Shown: positions 11,551 to 33,328, counted from the stretch's first letter. The stretch: DNA of 64,000 nucleotides from Lenzites betulinus (GCA_022264855.1 JABYQU010000010.1:776791-840790); one strand, 5' to 3'. Program-made: numbers and translations. Notes: a model not told the origin generated them from the letters alone.

Positions 11551-14500
11551 ATGACCGGCTTCCATGAGCTCCGTCAGCGGGGGCGCACTTCGCGCTCTGT
11601 GCTTCTCGTTCTCGCTCTTTTTCTCTCCGGCTTAACGTCCACCACCGCGCAGCCTGCCACGCTCCAATTCTCGGACTGCTTCTCCAGCTCGAACACCTCG
11701 CAGAAAGTCAATGTCTCGACTGTCTATGCCCAGTTCTTCCCTGCGGGGCCGTCCAAAGGCGCCTACATCAACTTCACGGTGCTAGGAAATACGCCGCTGC
11801 AAATCATGGCCGCATCGGACGGGCCTAACCCCGTTGCCAGTACGTCCCGCCAATCCCTTTACCGACAGCGTAGGGTTAACAATGATGCGCCGCCTATCTA
11901 GCGACCCTATTCACGACGACCGAAATTCTCACCTTCGAGCAACCTAATAGCAATACGAACTCATTCTTCTGCAACTCGCTGCGCCCGCCGTCCCCCCTCG
12001 GCACCCCCGACAGCCACAACGGATTCTGCCCACTAGATGCCGGACCCTTCGCGTTCTCCTCAATGGTACCGCTTCAAGCGGGCTCCGAACTGGCGACCTT
12101 CGACACACGACTGCGAGCACTAGACCCCTTCCAGCACGAGCTGCTCTGTCTAGACGTGAACACGACCGTACTTGACCCAGGAGCGGTAGATTCTGTCTAC
12201 GGCCACGCACACATCATCTTTTGGTGCACGGTCGGGCTTGCCATAGGATATTGGGCGATCGTGGGTATCGCACGACTGGTCGCCGCTTGGGGCCGCGGGT
12301 CGTCTAGAGGCGGCAGCGGTGTGCTGGCCAAGCTCGAGAGCGCGGGATTCGTATTCGCCAGTGCACTGAGTGGAGAGCGGTTCGCATCTTCTCCTGCGCT
12401 CATGCGTTTCTGTGAGTCTTCTATGTTTTTGCAAGGGGCGAATGTGGCGTGACGTCATTTTTACAGGTACACCGTCCCTGCGGGATATCATATTCCACAC
12501 GCAATGGTGTGCTGCCCTGGCCATGGTTGCGGTGCAGTGGCCCATGTTCACCTGTGAGTGGCGCACAATATCTGTTGGGAGTGCGAAATTCATTTCCCGC
12601 ACAGACCCACTGCTGTCGCAGACTGCATGGGCGATGCTCAGTTACAGCAAGTCTCACTTACATTGTATAAACGTTTATGACCGCTGAACCTTCCCCCAGA
12701 TATCACGATCGCCCAGGGCAAGACTGATCACTGGAATCCACTGGCGGTTGAGCCTTTTGACCCGCCTTCAGATTTTGCCGATCAGTTCAGCGATCCCACC
12801 TCACCCATATTCGTGGATAGCAGTGCGCCGAACTACCTCTTCCAGCTCCCCCTGAACGCCACTACCGGCATCCCCGCGTTCGCGTGGTCTGTTGGGTTGC
12901 GCCCCCAGGACCTGTTCGCGATATGTTTGACCCTGTTCATGGCCATCATCGCGGCGACGATTGTGCTCAGCATTCTCGTCTGGCTCTTCGACCTATTCCT
13001 GTCGGCGTTATCGAGCGATGGAAACGCCAGCCACCCGGCGGCTCCAGCCGTGGCAGGTTCGCGCAGCCCCCGTTATTCGGCGGGTAGCAAGGATATGCTT
13101 GACGGAGCCGGGACGTCCATGGGCGACGAGAACCGGTCGTTCAACGGCCATTTCCTGTTCCGTCCAGCCAAGGGCTTCCCCACCGGGCGATCTCTGTGGC
13201 GTTGGAGAAGCAACTTCATCTCCTTCCATGGTAGTGTTCTACAGGGGAACCTCATCCGCGTACTCATCCTCTTCCACCTTCCGATCACGATATTCTCCTG
13301 CTACCAGCTGAATCTGGGTAGACCGCAAGCGTCGTTGGGCTCTATGGTTCTGGCCGGCCTATCGTTCGGGATCCTCTCGGTCCTTATTCCGGCTTTCCTG
13401 GTACTGCGGCTCACGCTCACGAGGACCAGCAAGCTTTACGACGAGACTTGGACGCTTCTTTCTCTAGGGCCGCTCTACAACCACTATCGACACGGTTCCC
13501 AGCTCTTCGCATGTACATTGTTCGCCATCAACATCGCGTTCGGTATCACCATCGGCTTCGGTCAAAGGAGCGGCACCGCGCAAGCTATCGTGATCCTTGT
13601 AGTCGAGGTGGCCGCCGCTCTCGGTACCAGTATCTGGTTGCCGTGGGGTCAGGGGGCTAGTATGGGCCTCATCAGTTTCTTGTTCTGTGTTGGGCGAATC
13701 GTCATTGCCGTCCTTCTAGTCATCCTGACACCAGTGGTGAGTCCCACGCTCTTCCGAAAGTACGTAACGCTAAATGCCAATTCTCTAGGTCTCTATCGGT
13801 GCGGGCGCGGCGCAATGGGTCGCATATGCCATCCTGTTCATCCTCGGCCTGATCTACCTCGCGTTCGCCTTGATGCTCCTCGTCAAGCTTATCGAGGCTA
13901 CTTTGCGCATCGTCGGCGGTATTGGATTCGGCCGGAGCAAACATGTGGTCGACAGTGGTCTCCTCGGGACGCTGGGTCTCCTGGGCTGTTGCGGATCCCG
14001 ACGTCCCCGCCACTCTCGTGGTTACCGCGCTGACGCCGGTAAGCAGCCGCAAACGCTCATGCTTCCCAGACCCGCGCCGCCCTTCAAGGACTCCACACCG
14101 CCCTCTTCAGGACCGCCCTCCGTGCTTCGGCCGGAACACGCAATGCAACCATACCGGGAGGACAGCGACGACGAGACGGGCTTCATTATGGGCGCATGGC
14201 AACCGTTCCCGGGCCCAGGCTACAACGCTGTGGAGGAGCCCGCGCCTGCGCCTACGCCAGCGCCGCCGAAGTCTGGGTTCTCGAGGGTCGCGGGCGGCCG
14301 CGCGCATTACGAGTCGCCTTACGCCATTGCGTCAGGGTCCACGCAGACGTTCCCGTCGGTGGAGCACCGCGGCGCGGGCTCGGTCGTCCAGCCGCCGTCG
14401 GTTGTGGACTACACGCCGCCGGGCACACCGTCGATCGCGAGTGCGGCGATGGGCCTCCCGCCCGGAGCGATGCCGCCTGCGCACGTCCGCACGAAGTCGC

Positions 14501-14862
14501 AGACGGCGATCATCGAGAACGTGGCGCCAGTGCCGCAGGCTGGCATCGTCGGGACGGTGGGCGGCGAGGACGATGTCGGCGCGCTCGGGCAGCCGAAGAA
14601 GAAGCACTGGTACAACAGGCGGAAGAACCGGCGCATGAGCGAGAGCGATGCGCAGCCCGCCCCGCCCCCCGGCGCACAGGAGGCCGGCCGCTCGTTCGTC
14701 GTCGTGCGCAAGCAGCGACCCGGGGCACCTGGCCCGTCCGGAAGCTCTTCGTCGTCCGCGCAGCAGGGCGAAGATCCGTCCGAGGGGGCGCAGGGACAAT
14801 CCTTTGCGGTGCTCCGGGGGCCGGCGCACTCGGATCCACAGACTCCATTCTACGCAATCTAG
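11551..14862 (+). CDS. TRP-like/Flc-type multi-pass membrane protein
   Basis: Fungal TRP-like (Flc/Pkd2) proteins are membrane channels or transporters linked to calcium, FAD transport and cell-wall integrity. The ATG at 11551 begins a signal peptide (SVLLVLALFLSGLTSTTAQ). A luminal ML-like domain with paired cysteines (FSDCFSS, FCNSLRPP, GFCPLD, ELLCLD) follows. About nine hydrophobic helices lie between 12200 and 13900, for example HIIFWCTVGLAIGYW, LFAICLTLFMAIIAATIVLSI, SMVLAGLSFGILSVLIPAFL and YAILFILGLIYLAFALMLLV. A roughly 300-residue disordered Pro/Ala/Ser-rich cytoplasmic tail ends at the TAG at 14860-14862. Six exons give about 1010 residues. The intron 12647-12699 uses a GC donor (ACA|GCAAGT), which is the only way to read through AMLSY into NITIAQGK. 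The family assignment is good; the transported substrate is unknown. Confidence 0.85.
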
Positions 14863-15282
14863 TCGGTGGTTCGCGCTTGCTACGGCCATTTCTGCGCATA
14901 CGCTCGTTGCCGTTTTTACGTTTTACGCCCGGTATACCTTAGTTTGGGACACTAGTCGCTGTACACCTCTCGGACAGTCTAACCTATTGATAGTTTGCTT
15001 TCGATCCTTACGTAGCTGACACGCCGACCATGTACTCATATTCGCTCACATCGTATATCTCCACAGTAAGATACTAGTTTCACGCAGCAACCAGTCTGAT
15101 AGGTCTGAAAAACTTGAAGGTGAAATTTGAGGATCGGGTGAGTTCGCCTCATCCGTATGCCGTACGTGTCGGTGGCGCGTTCAGTCACGATTCGCGTGTC
15201 CCGTGTCACGAACCCTTTCCTTCGCCACCACCCACCACGAGTACTCTCATCGTCTTTACCCAGGAAAGCATTGTTACGGAAG
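14863..15282. other. Intergenic spacer
   Basis: This 420-bp spacer between two plus-strand genes holds the 3' UTR of the TRP-like gene and the promoter of the MYND gene. No other feature was seen. Confidence 0.5.
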
Positions 15283-16136
15283 ATGAATTCGTGCTTTTAT
15301 TGTCAGAAAAAGACTGACGATGTCAAACGTTGTTCGCGCTGTCGGCTGGTCACATACTGGTAAGATCATCGTTTGAACACGAGGTCCAGGTCCAATGTGT
15401 GCTCAACCCGCGCATCCAAAGCTCCAAGGAGTGCCGGGAGATTTCGTGGAAACGCTCGCACAAGAAAACATGCAAGCTGAGCCCGCACTTGTTCGACGCG
15501 GACGGGAAGCCGAAGGCCGAGGCATCGGAGTTTGGCTCGCCCGAGTGGGTACAGGCCAAGGTGGACAAGGAACTCAGCAAATGGCTCGAATACTGGCGGC
15601 GTGTGTTCTGCATGTACGCTACGATAGCCCTCGACCTCGCGAATCATCCGCCCGAACGCGTGGTCACCCACTGGTCCGTATATTGCCTGCTTACTCTCGT
15701 GTCGAGTTGCCGGCTGACGTGCCCGATAGCCTCACCATACGCATACAGCCTGTCATCCTGGCGGCGAAGAGATACCAGTCATACTGCGTGTGTATCAGAC
15801 GTTCATTCTGTGCCTGGAGGTGTATTGACCGCACCTCAGGCCCTCAGCGCGCAGGTCGAGTCCCGGGAGGACATCGAGAAGATGTTCCCGGACCTTGCGC
15901 CCATCGTCACGGACCCCACGGACCTCACGCGCGCGCGTTTCGTGGTTATCCTCGAGAATACCAAAGGCGAGATCGTCCGCGTCCGCCTGAACCAATGGAA
16001 CGACATGAAGATCCCAATGTGGCAGGGGGTACCGAAGTCGGAGTCCCGCAAGCTCGCAGACGAAGCTTGCCTGATGGTGGTGCACGCGGTGAATGAGCTG
16101 GACCCGGCGGAGGTGACACGCCGGATGGGCATCTGA
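15283..16136 (+). CDS. MYND-type zinc-finger protein
   Basis: MYND fingers bind two zinc ions and mediate protein-protein contacts. The protein starts MNSCFYCQKKTDDVKRCSRC. After a GT-AG intron (about 15361-15421) it continues YCSKECREISWKRSHKKTC, which completes the C-x2-C, C-x2-C, C-x3-C, H-x3-C MYND pattern at the very N-terminus. Two further introns are inferred, after VVTHC and after YQSYC. The rest (roughly 170 residues) has no domain I know and ends RRMGI with the TGA at 16134-16136. Small proteins with an N-terminal MYND finger and an unknown C-terminal region are common in Agaricomycetes and mostly unstudied. The start was chosen because it lies immediately before the first zinc ligand. 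Function is unknown beyond likely protein binding. Confidence 0.8.
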
Positions 16137-16533
16137 CGCAGGGCCCTTGCACCCTTGACATAGGAATTGACTCATGTCTTGTATCAATGGCCTACGCCGT
16201 TCCTATACGCATGTTATTTTGTTTACTACGCCCGTGCCAAACGACATGGCTGTTCACAAATCGACGGGGAAGCAAATATCCCTTCTCGAAGTCCCGCCTA
16301 CGGCTACTGCTGGACCGTACATTGGAAGTGGCGTCATGAGATAGCTCATCTTGACCTTGAGGCTACCAATGAGTCTCATTGTCGTTTGCACACGTTCGAA
16401 GTGAAGAGGCGCTGAAGTAGATGTAGTAGAACTAGATAGGTGCGCTGTACAAGAAATGACAATCTTATAACCTACAGAGTCTACCGCTGCCCGTTGCAAC
16501 GCAGTGTCCAAGGCCAGCCACACTCTTCTTCTC
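16137..16533. other. Convergent intergenic spacer
   Basis: This spacer of about 400 bp between the convergent MYND and CNH-like genes should contain both 3' UTRs. No gene was seen. Confidence 0.5.
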
Positions 16534-19293
16534 TCATGGATCGTCCTCAAACTCGTCCTCCTGGGGCGCACCGTCGCCGAGCCAGACCACCCTCCAGTCT
16601 TCGGCTCCCTTCTGGACCCAAGCATACAAGCCCCCGTTCCCCCCATCCCCATCCCCCTCGTCCTCCGTCGACGTGCCCGACTCATAGCTCGCATAACTCG
16701 ACGTCGAATACGAGCGCGTCAGCCCGGGGAAGAACGGCCTGTTCCAATGCCCGCCCAGCGCGAGCAGCCCCGCGGCGCCGCCGATGTCCGCCTGTGCCCG
16801 CACGGGCTCCTGCGCGCGCGCCTTGCCCTTGCGCTCGGAGAGATGCGCGAGCGGGATCTCCTGCACCTCGACGCCGTCCTCGCCGAAGGCGGTGACCTGC
16901 AGGAACGGGGCCTCGTCCGGGTCGTCGGACGTGCACACGCGCGCGGCGACGCTGTGCGGCGCGGGCGCGCTCGACGCCCAGAACAGCACGCGGTGCGGCG
17001 GCACCCCGGCGGTGCGCGCGGGGAGCGGGTGCGGGAGGATGTGCGACTGTCGGCCGCGCGTGAGGATGTAGAGCTGGGTGGCGGAGGACGCGTGGAAGGA
17101 CGGGCCGGGCACGCTGAACTTGACGGGGCGCACCCAGGGCCCTTTCTCCTTCGCGAAAGCACGGCCGTCCCAGGATGCGCGGGAGCGCCGTACAGTGGCG
17201 TTTGGGGAGGTGCTGAGCAGGGTCTGCTGTGCGTTCCAGTTGTCCTCGTAGAGATCGACCTCGCCGACGGCTGAGTCTGCGAGGCGGATCGTGCCCGCCT
17301 TCTTCTCGAAGATGACAAAGAGGCTGAGCTGCGTCGGGTAGTTGAGCGTCGTGGATCCGAACGAGGACACACGCGCATGACGCTGGCTCTGCGAGTCGAG
17401 AGCCGCAGACCGAGGGAAGATGTCCGACGGACTTCGCGACATGTTGTCCTGAACGGACTGGTGGATAAACGTCATGTTCCGAGCAGGGAGCGGTGTGTAG
17501 AACTCCTGTAGGGATCTGTGAGCTCCACAATTAATCTGGGAAGCTGGGGAATTGGCGGACCTTCGCCAAACGGAAGGCTCGTTCTCCCTTGGGCGTCTCA
17601 TATAGAAGGATGCTGGATTTGGTGGCGACTGCAAGCAGCACGCCCCCTCGGCCACGGGTAGCCTCATTCCGCCAAACCTCGTAGAACAGCACGGGGTTGT
17701 TGTGCAAACGAGAACCGGCAGACGCGAGGGGCGTGAAGTGGGTAGCCCATCGTAGGGGCAGGTCACTGACGATATCCCATTCGGAGTCGATAGAAGTCGT
17801 GCGCCTGGGCTGTGCCACCGCTTTCCCTTTCCCAGGAGACGACCAGGAAGATGCTAATGAAGAGTAAGAAGCCTGTGGTTCTGGCCGTCGTGATGATGTG
17901 GATTGTGGTTGTGCAATCGCGGGATCAAGCACGAGGTTCTTCAGGCCCTTCGTGATAGAACTTGGAGGCCGGTGGTGCTTCTTGGCAGAACCTTGGGAGT
18001 GCTTTCCCGTAGCTGAATTGCGTAGATCAAGCGGACGAGCATCCTGGAGTAGGGTTTTAACTCGAATTGCATGCATAGGATGCTTGAATGTTGTAATGCC
18101 TACCTTCTGGGTAACAACCCACTTCGCTAGGCTAACAAGACTGGCCAGATTGTACATGCGAAGTACCCGAGGCGTTTCTTGATCCTTCGACAAGTCAGCA
18201 TCCGTGCTGACGAGAGCAAGCACTACGCCTTGCGGAGTGCCCTCGCCGGTACTCTCGGACTCCAAAATTGTCATCTGGTGAACACTGAGAGGTATGGTTC
18301 AAGCATATCGTTGGGCAGGTCACGATTACGCTCACCCTTCACCCTCCCAGATGAGCTTGGCTTCCGCATCCGAGGGCCCTTTCTGCGTCTCATCGTCGTC
18401 GGACCAATCACTCGGGAACATATCCAGCACGGACAATCCGTGGTCATGGCCGATCAATAGAATGTGGTGGTTTCCTAGGGGAAGCAAACACCGTATAGGC
18501 GAAGTTGTATGCGGGAGGAAGCGAGAGCCGAAGTTGTATAACTTCAGGCGAGATGGAGCAAGGGGCTCAGGGATGAGAGCAGCGGGAGGTGGCGGTCCAC
18601 GTGCATGCGTTAGGGGGGATACCGGTATTGCGGACAACGGGAAATTGGTTTGAAGATGCAATTGAGGGGGTAGCGGATGCTGTTGTAGGGATGCATAGGA
18701 AGAGGTTGCGGTAGAATACATTGATGCGGGATACGAAGATGCGTTGTATGCGGAGGGTGCATAGATGGAGTTTGTCTGGGACGATGGCACATAGACAGAG
18801 TTTGTTTGTGTTTGAGGGTCGTAGACGGAGTTTGTTTGAGATGAGGGTGCATAGGCGGAATCCACCAGGGACCTGGAATCCACTGCAGACTGAGGCTGCT
18901 CCATCTGGAAATATGTTTCAGATGAAGTCCTGACATATACCCACACCGCATGCGAAATACGGTACTCACACCCTCTCCCCAACCTCTCTGTCGACGACGC
19001 TGCAGATCAGCTGGCGAGACGTCTGCATACCGCTCTGCGGCTCTGAGGGAATAGTAAGCACCCGTGAATTGTGAGAATACTGCGAAGACCTTACCTCTTT
19101 TCTATCCATTCTCTCCAGCGGCCGAACCTGCAAGCACAGCGTTATAGCCCATATTTGATGGATCGACAAAAGGATGTCACCTTGAGTTTGGACCATGCTG
19201 CGCTGCGAGATCGTCGTAGGTCGGCAGACCATCTCCTCCCAACTGGTCCTGCTCGGGGAGGGGCGGCACGTTGAACGAGGATTGCTGAGACAT
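16534..19293 (-). CDS. Beta-propeller-like protein, possible CNH/WD40 repeat type
   Basis: The ATG at 19293 gives MSQQSSFNVPPLPEQ, then a conserved-looking segment LPTYDDLAAQHGPNSRFGRW. A disordered region follows with four imperfect repeats of the type SSQTNSVYxP (about 18760-18870). The remainder has short beta-rich, propeller-like stretches: RCLLPLGNHHILLIGHDHGL, GGVLLAVATKSSILLYETP, LSLFVIFEKKAGTIRLADS. The phrase ILLIGHDHGLSVLD resembles the opening blade of citron-homology (CNH) domains, which are seven-bladed propellers found in Rho-pathway GEFs and Vps39-type proteins. No kinase, GEF or other catalytic domain is present. About seven exons give roughly 820 residues, ending in an acidic tail (DEFEDDP) at the TGA at 16534-16536. 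Propeller assignment is inference from pattern only. Confidence 0.7.
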
Positions 19294-20350
19294 TGCCTGG
19301 GTTAAGATGCGTGTTGACAAGATACGGTGGGTTGAGATAGGCACATCAACGACGACGAGGGGGCGGAGACGAGGTTATAGCAGGGCCCGGACGGCGGACG
19401 GAGAGTGGCAGTACATAGCAGCAGTCGGACACGGGCGTTACGTCCAAAGCTTCGTGCGCGCCCCGCCCCTGCGCATCGCTCTCCTTATTAATTCCTGCCA
19501 AGGCGCGATCGCTGCGGGCATCCATAATCGCCGCTTTCACGCTCCACACAACATTCGACACCCCAAAACATTAGTTGTTTCCCTCGATAGACTCGAGCCA
19601 TTGTTTTAGCATGACAACCGCGCGCAGGTATATTATAGGGTCAAGTCAGATAATTAAGCGAAGCGCCCATACAACGCGTGGGTCGCAGTAGGTCGCAGTC
19701 TACAGCCTCTACCGTCACGCTATAGTGGTGGCATAAATTGGCCTATGAGCAGTGTCAAGGCTGTCGGGACATACGTATATTTTAGGGGTTCTACGAGCAC
19801 CCGGGGGACTGTTCAGTGGCATCCAGTGCCATAGGCAGGGGATTCCAAACGGGCTAGTACGGCGTCGGGCGACCGTCATTACTGCCACCGGCATGATCTT
19901 TGAGTACTGTGGGGGCGAGCATAGATATGCGAGACCTTAGGAGTTGGTTTGGCATGTTGGAACGCTCCGTCAGCTAGGCACTGGGGCGCGGACCCTTGAC
20001 CATGCGCTCTTACGTTCCTGTCCTTCGATGAGATACCCTGTGTTTTATAGGAAGTCTAAAAGGTTACAAGTAGAGCAGACCTCGCGCATGATGCACAGTG
20101 ATTCAAGAGCCCGGCAGCATGAATGAAATGTCGCCGGAGGCTCTGAAAGTGGTGAGAACCATTAATTACCAAGATTGCCATTTTGGTCGCTCGTCTTTGC
20201 GGGATCTGAGATCTTCGATCGCACGGCCGTGACACGTGCGTGACAGAATTTTGGACCGACTGCACCTCCGTCCCAGTTTGCGCGCAGACTCTCTTCAGCT
20301 TTCTGGACAGCTTATCTTAGTACGGTCGTACTCTTGCGGCGACCCTGATC
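19294..20350. other. Divergent intergenic region
   Basis: This 1.06-kb region lies between the divergently transcribed CNH-like and NOP14 genes and so contains both promoters. No credible coding frame was found. Confidence 0.5.
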
Positions 20351-23300
20351 ATGGTGAAAGGCTCGCAGCTGAAGCAGCTCAAGACCGCGCTCAACCAGGC
20401 CGGCCTCACACCGCAGCCTCAGGCGGGGAAGAAGCGCAAACGCGCTGCGCCTACAGAGCGCGACAAGGAGCGCAAGGCTGCCAGGCTAAAGGACATCCAG
20501 CAGAAGCTCAACCCCTTTGATGTAAAGGTGACGAAGGTCAAACACGATGTCGGCGGACGGAAGATTATAGGTACCACCGGACGTCCTGCCCAGAGCAAGC
20601 AGACGGGGATTGAACAGGTGCGGGGTTTACCTTCGCATTTATACCAGCCCATGCTAAATGAAAAGAAATGACTCTCGAACTGCGGCATACCAGAGGAAGA
20701 AAACTCTGCTCAAGGAGTTCGAGGACAGGGACCGCTCTGGAGGAATAGTCGACCGCCGGTTCGGTGAAAATGATCCTACGATGACGCCCGAGGAACGAAT
20801 GCTGGAGCGTTTCACGCGAGAACGGCAGCGTGCCTCCAAAGGCACCGCGTTCACGCTCGACGATGAGGACGACCTCACCCATTATGGACAGAGTCTGTCT
20901 AAGATGGATGACTTTGACAACGTCGGGTTGGGCTTGGACGACGATGAGGATGAAGGTGTGTAGAGCTGCGTCCCTAAGCCTCTGCGGCGAGTTAATCCGC
21001 GTGCTTTCAGATCAAATGGACAGGCGGACGGTGGAGAGAAGCCATTTCGGCGGCTTTGGAGATGAGGATGAGGACGAGGATGATGATAGCGAGGTATGTG
21101 CTCTCCCTGCCTCTCGAATTATTTGCGGCTTATGGTTTCGAAGCCTGAAAGGAAGAAGTCGAAGGCTGAAGTGATGGCGGAGGTCATCGCGAAGAGCAAG
21201 GAGCATAAGGTCAATCGTTTACAGTAAGATTATCCGTGCCCGTATACTAACGTTACACACGGTAGATGATTCGCCAAACGCAACAAGAAGAAGATGAGAA
21301 CCTCCGTCACGAACTCGACAACGAACTCGATTCCATCCGCTCACTGCTCTTCGCCCCGCCACCAACCGAATCCGCTGCTGCGCCTTCCTTCGCTACAGGG
21401 TCAAACGCTTTCCCCGTTGAGGCCGAGAAGGAATATGATCAATTCGTCCGGGAGCTCGCCCTCGACCGCCGGGCGAGGCCGAAAGACCGGACGAAGACCG
21501 AGGAGGAGCTTGCCCGGCAAGAAAAAGAGGCTTTGGAGAAGGCGGAGCGGAGCCGCCTGAAACGCATGAGGGGAGAAGATTCTGATAGCGAGGACGAGCA
21601 GAGGGGGAAGCGCAAGCAAGTGCGCTCGAGAGGTGGCGACGACCTCGAGGACGACTTCTACGACGAGGATCCAGAGCCTGCGCTTGGTGCTGGTCTAGGG
21701 GACCGGGTCGCCGTAGAGGATTCTGAAGACCAGGAGGATGAGGGAGAAGAGAGTGAGGACGAAGAGGGGAGCGAGGAAGGAGAGGAGGAAAGTGAAGATG
21801 GCTCGGTCGCTGCAGAGTTCGAAAGCGCTGAAGAAGACTCGGGCGAAGAAGACGGCGAGGAAGGCGAATCCGAGGCTCTTGTCCAGTCAAGTCGGAAACG
21901 CAAAGCAAAGGGCAAGTCCGTAGCGAAGGAGCTCCCGTTCACTTTCCCTTGTCCGGAGACCCACGATGAGTTCCTTGAGATCGTCGAGAACGTGGAAGAG
22001 AAAGATATCCCCACCGTTCTCAAGCGTATCCGCACTCTGTACCATCCCAGTCTGGGAGATGACAACAAGTTCAAGCTCCAGGTCAGTGCCCTACCAAACT
22101 CGCTTATAAGGCCTTGCCACTCAACTTAATGACATAATGACATCAGGGCCTGAACGCAGTCCTCATCGACCACATTCTTTACATCACGACGCCACCCACA
22201 CCCCGGTTCACATTGCTATCCTCCCTCTTGCCACATCTGGCGTCCCTTACGAAGACCTACCCTATTCAGTCGGCGGGGGCCTTCGTAGAGAAGCTCACTT
22301 TGATGCACAAAAATCTCAAACGCGGACTTTCCAAGGGCGTTGCCGATGTAGACGCGAAGACTTGGCCTGGGCTCCCCGAGCTATCCCTTCTGCGAGTTAT
22401 TGGCCAGCTCTGGCCTACGAGCGACTTGAACCATCCGGTCATCTCCCCTACTCGGTTGCTCATGGGCTCGTACCTTGGCCTCTGCCGGGTCCGGTCAATA
22501 CAAGACGTAGCCAGCGGCCTCTTCCTTTGCAGCCTGTTCCTGCACTTCGAAAGGCTCTCGAAACGACTAGTCCCGGAGGCGATCAACTTCCTCGTGAACA
22601 GCGTATTGCACCTAGCGCCTCATCAATACCAGAAGGCCTCGTCTGTCCCTGGTTACTTCCCGCTACAGGACTTCCAGACTCCCTTGACGACGCCTTTAGC
22701 ATTAAATTCCAAGAAGGCGAAGAAGCTGTCGCCAGGGAAACCCGACCTGAACAAGTGTCTGTCGGAGGATGTCCTCAGCGAACAGGTCAAGGTCGATCTG
22801 CTCGCCCTGTCACTGGAACTCCTAGGGCGATTTGCCGACTTGTACAAGGGTCTGGAGGGATTCGTCGAGCTATATACTTCGATACAGGATATCCTCAGCT
22901 CCGTTAAAGGCAGCGGCCTCCCTCCAAATTTGGCGGTGAGTTTGCACAACCTTTCATTTGACCCGCACTCTTACTCAGTACCGCTGCAGATACCCCTGGA
23001 GACCTTGCAGGACACACTGGGTCGTCTGCTCAAGTTCGCGCTCCAGGCAAGACGCCCTCTCCGCCTACAAGCCCACAAGCCAATCCCGATCCCTTCGTAC
23101 GTGCCCAAGTTCGAGCATACGTCGTCGAACTACCTGCGCAACCGCGATCCCGACCACAAGCGCAACGAGGCGGCGAAGCTGCGTGCGCAATACAAGCAGG
23201 AGCGCAAGGGTGCGATTCGCGAGCTACGCAAGGATGCGCGCTTCCTGGCGGCGGAGCAGCAGAAGAAGCAAAAGCTGAAAGACACGGAGTACAATACCCG

Positions 23301-23400
23301 TATGAAGCGTGTGTTTGGCACGCTCGAATCGGAGCGGGCGGAGGAGAAGGCAGAGGAGCGCGAGAAGGCGAAGGACAAGCGGCGAGCTGGGCGCAAGTAG
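20351..23400 (+). CDS. NOP14: Nucleolar protein NOP14, SSU processome component
   Basis: NOP14 is needed in the nucleolus for 18S rRNA processing and 40S subunit assembly. The N-terminus MVKGSQLKQLKTALNQAGLT is followed by a basic region, NPFDVKVTKVKHDVGGRKI and RKKTLLKEFEDRDRSGGIVD, then DRRFGENDPTMTPEERMLER, all classic NOP14 features. The middle is strongly acidic (21660-21880, long Glu/Asp/Ser runs) with a PERKKSKAEVMAEVI motif. The C-terminal half is helical (GLNAVLIDHILYITTPPTPR, FVEKLTLMHKNLKRGLSKGV) and ends in a basic Lys/Arg/Glu-rich tail before the TAG at 23398-23400. Roughly seven exons give about 890 residues, normal for the family. A possible 54-nt intron (22936-22989, GTGAGT to CTGCAG) keeps the frame either way, so its removal cannot be decided from sequence. 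Confidence 0.93.
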
Positions 23401-23613
23401 TGTGTATGCTGACTTTACTTGCATGATCTATGTGATAGTTGTTTTCTCTCCTGCTGCTCTAACGTGTACATGTCATCCTGCGACATCGTTAGCGTCCAAA
23501 GTCAGATTTTTGCGTCGGGTTACGTTTTACATTCAGTAGCTACTAGCTTCGCGGTCTGGCGCTTGAATTCAGACGCGTCCGAAGCGCCAGTGGTCTGAAC
23601 GCGTCGCGAAACG

Positions 23614-32276
<8,663 letters not shown>

Positions 32277-32377
32277 CCTGTTTTATATGCTGTTTTGAAC
32301 ACCCACATTGTGTAGAGTACGCGCTGTAACATACATCACCAACATCCTGTATTTGTACAAATAATCTGCCTCCGTAA

Positions 32378-33328
32378 TTACGACCCCTGCGTCATCTTCT
32401 CGATCTCTTTCTTCACTTGGCTCAATTCAGCCTCCTTTTGGAGTACTAGCTGGTGAAGTCGCTGGTGCTCCTTCGCGAGCTGGACTCTCGCGGCTTCAAG
32501 GCGCTCCGCCTCGTCTTTTTCCATCTCCTGCGTGAATTCAGGGACACCGCCCTTGGACGCCTCAAGTGAGGCGGGATTAGCGACATGGAACGGTATTGGG
32601 CGGCGCTTGTTCTTGGGTAGAGGCGTAGGCGGGTGCGCGGTGAGGATGTTCAGGAATGTTTGGAACGGGTCGCGGAAGAGGATCTCGTCGTACTGCCAGG
32701 AGTGCACGGGTCCTAGCTTCGCAGCGGTCTCAATGGGAGGAATTTCGGGCTCGCCGCTGCCGGTCGCGGTCCACGGGTGCAGCTTGAGGTGGTGGTAGAA
32801 CGTGATGGACTTCTCGCCGGACTCTTGGACGAACATGATCCGGATGTTGACCTCGAATTCACCCCAACTGTACGGCTTCGTGTGAGAACGCGAGTACTTC
32901 GTGTAACAGTCATATTAAACGCACCCTGTTTCCGAGACTTCGAAGGGAGGTTTGTCCACAGCTGCGGGTGGTCACAACTCCAGCCCTCAGGAAGTGCCAC
33001 TGAACCACTTACTTCTGGTCGCATTCGCGTACGTCTCGTGCAACTTGAACGTAACACGCTTGATGAAGTAGCTCAGGTCGTCTGCGCCCCCGACGGTGTC
33101 TGAGTCGGGCGCGGATGCCGCACTTCGCACCGCGACTGTCCACCGATGTGTATGGTCCGGGTGGGGCAGCGCCTCCCGCTCCTTCGGAGTCAAGACCCAC
33201 GCGGTGTTCCCATAGATGATGGGGCGGTAGATATCGAGTCCCTGTGCACGTAAAACATAAGAATTTGTAGATAAAACGGGCGAGAGGAGAGCACGGACGC
33301 GGACACGGACGCGCTCGTTGGAGGCCAT
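32378..33328 (-). CDS. YAF9: YEATS-domain protein, YAF9 type (NuA4/SWR1 subunit)
   Basis: YAF9 is the shared YEATS subunit of NuA4 acetyltransferase and the SWR1 H2A.Z-exchange complex, and it binds acylated H3 lysines. The ATG at 33328 gives MASNERVRVR; after an intron the frame reads GLDIYRPIIYGNTAWVLTP and HRWTVAVRS, FIKRVTFKLHETYANATR. Two more introns lead to TVDKPPFEVSETGWGEFEVN and IRIMFVQESGEKSITFYHHL, the YEATS core with its aromatic cage region (GWGEFE). A C-terminal coiled coil (EAERLEAARVQLAKEHQRLH to EIEKMTQGS) is present, as in Yaf9. About 265 residues, normal length. It is convergent with the ATR gene and divergent from COX7 over about 125 bp, so the two share a promoter region. 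Confidence is high because intron removal restores the family sequence exactly. Confidence 0.92.

Noticed and set aside
13922..14638. A 238-codon Arg/Ser-rich frame over the TRP-like gene tail
   Set aside because: It is a frame shadow of the GC-rich coding exon; the other frame continues the transmembrane protein.
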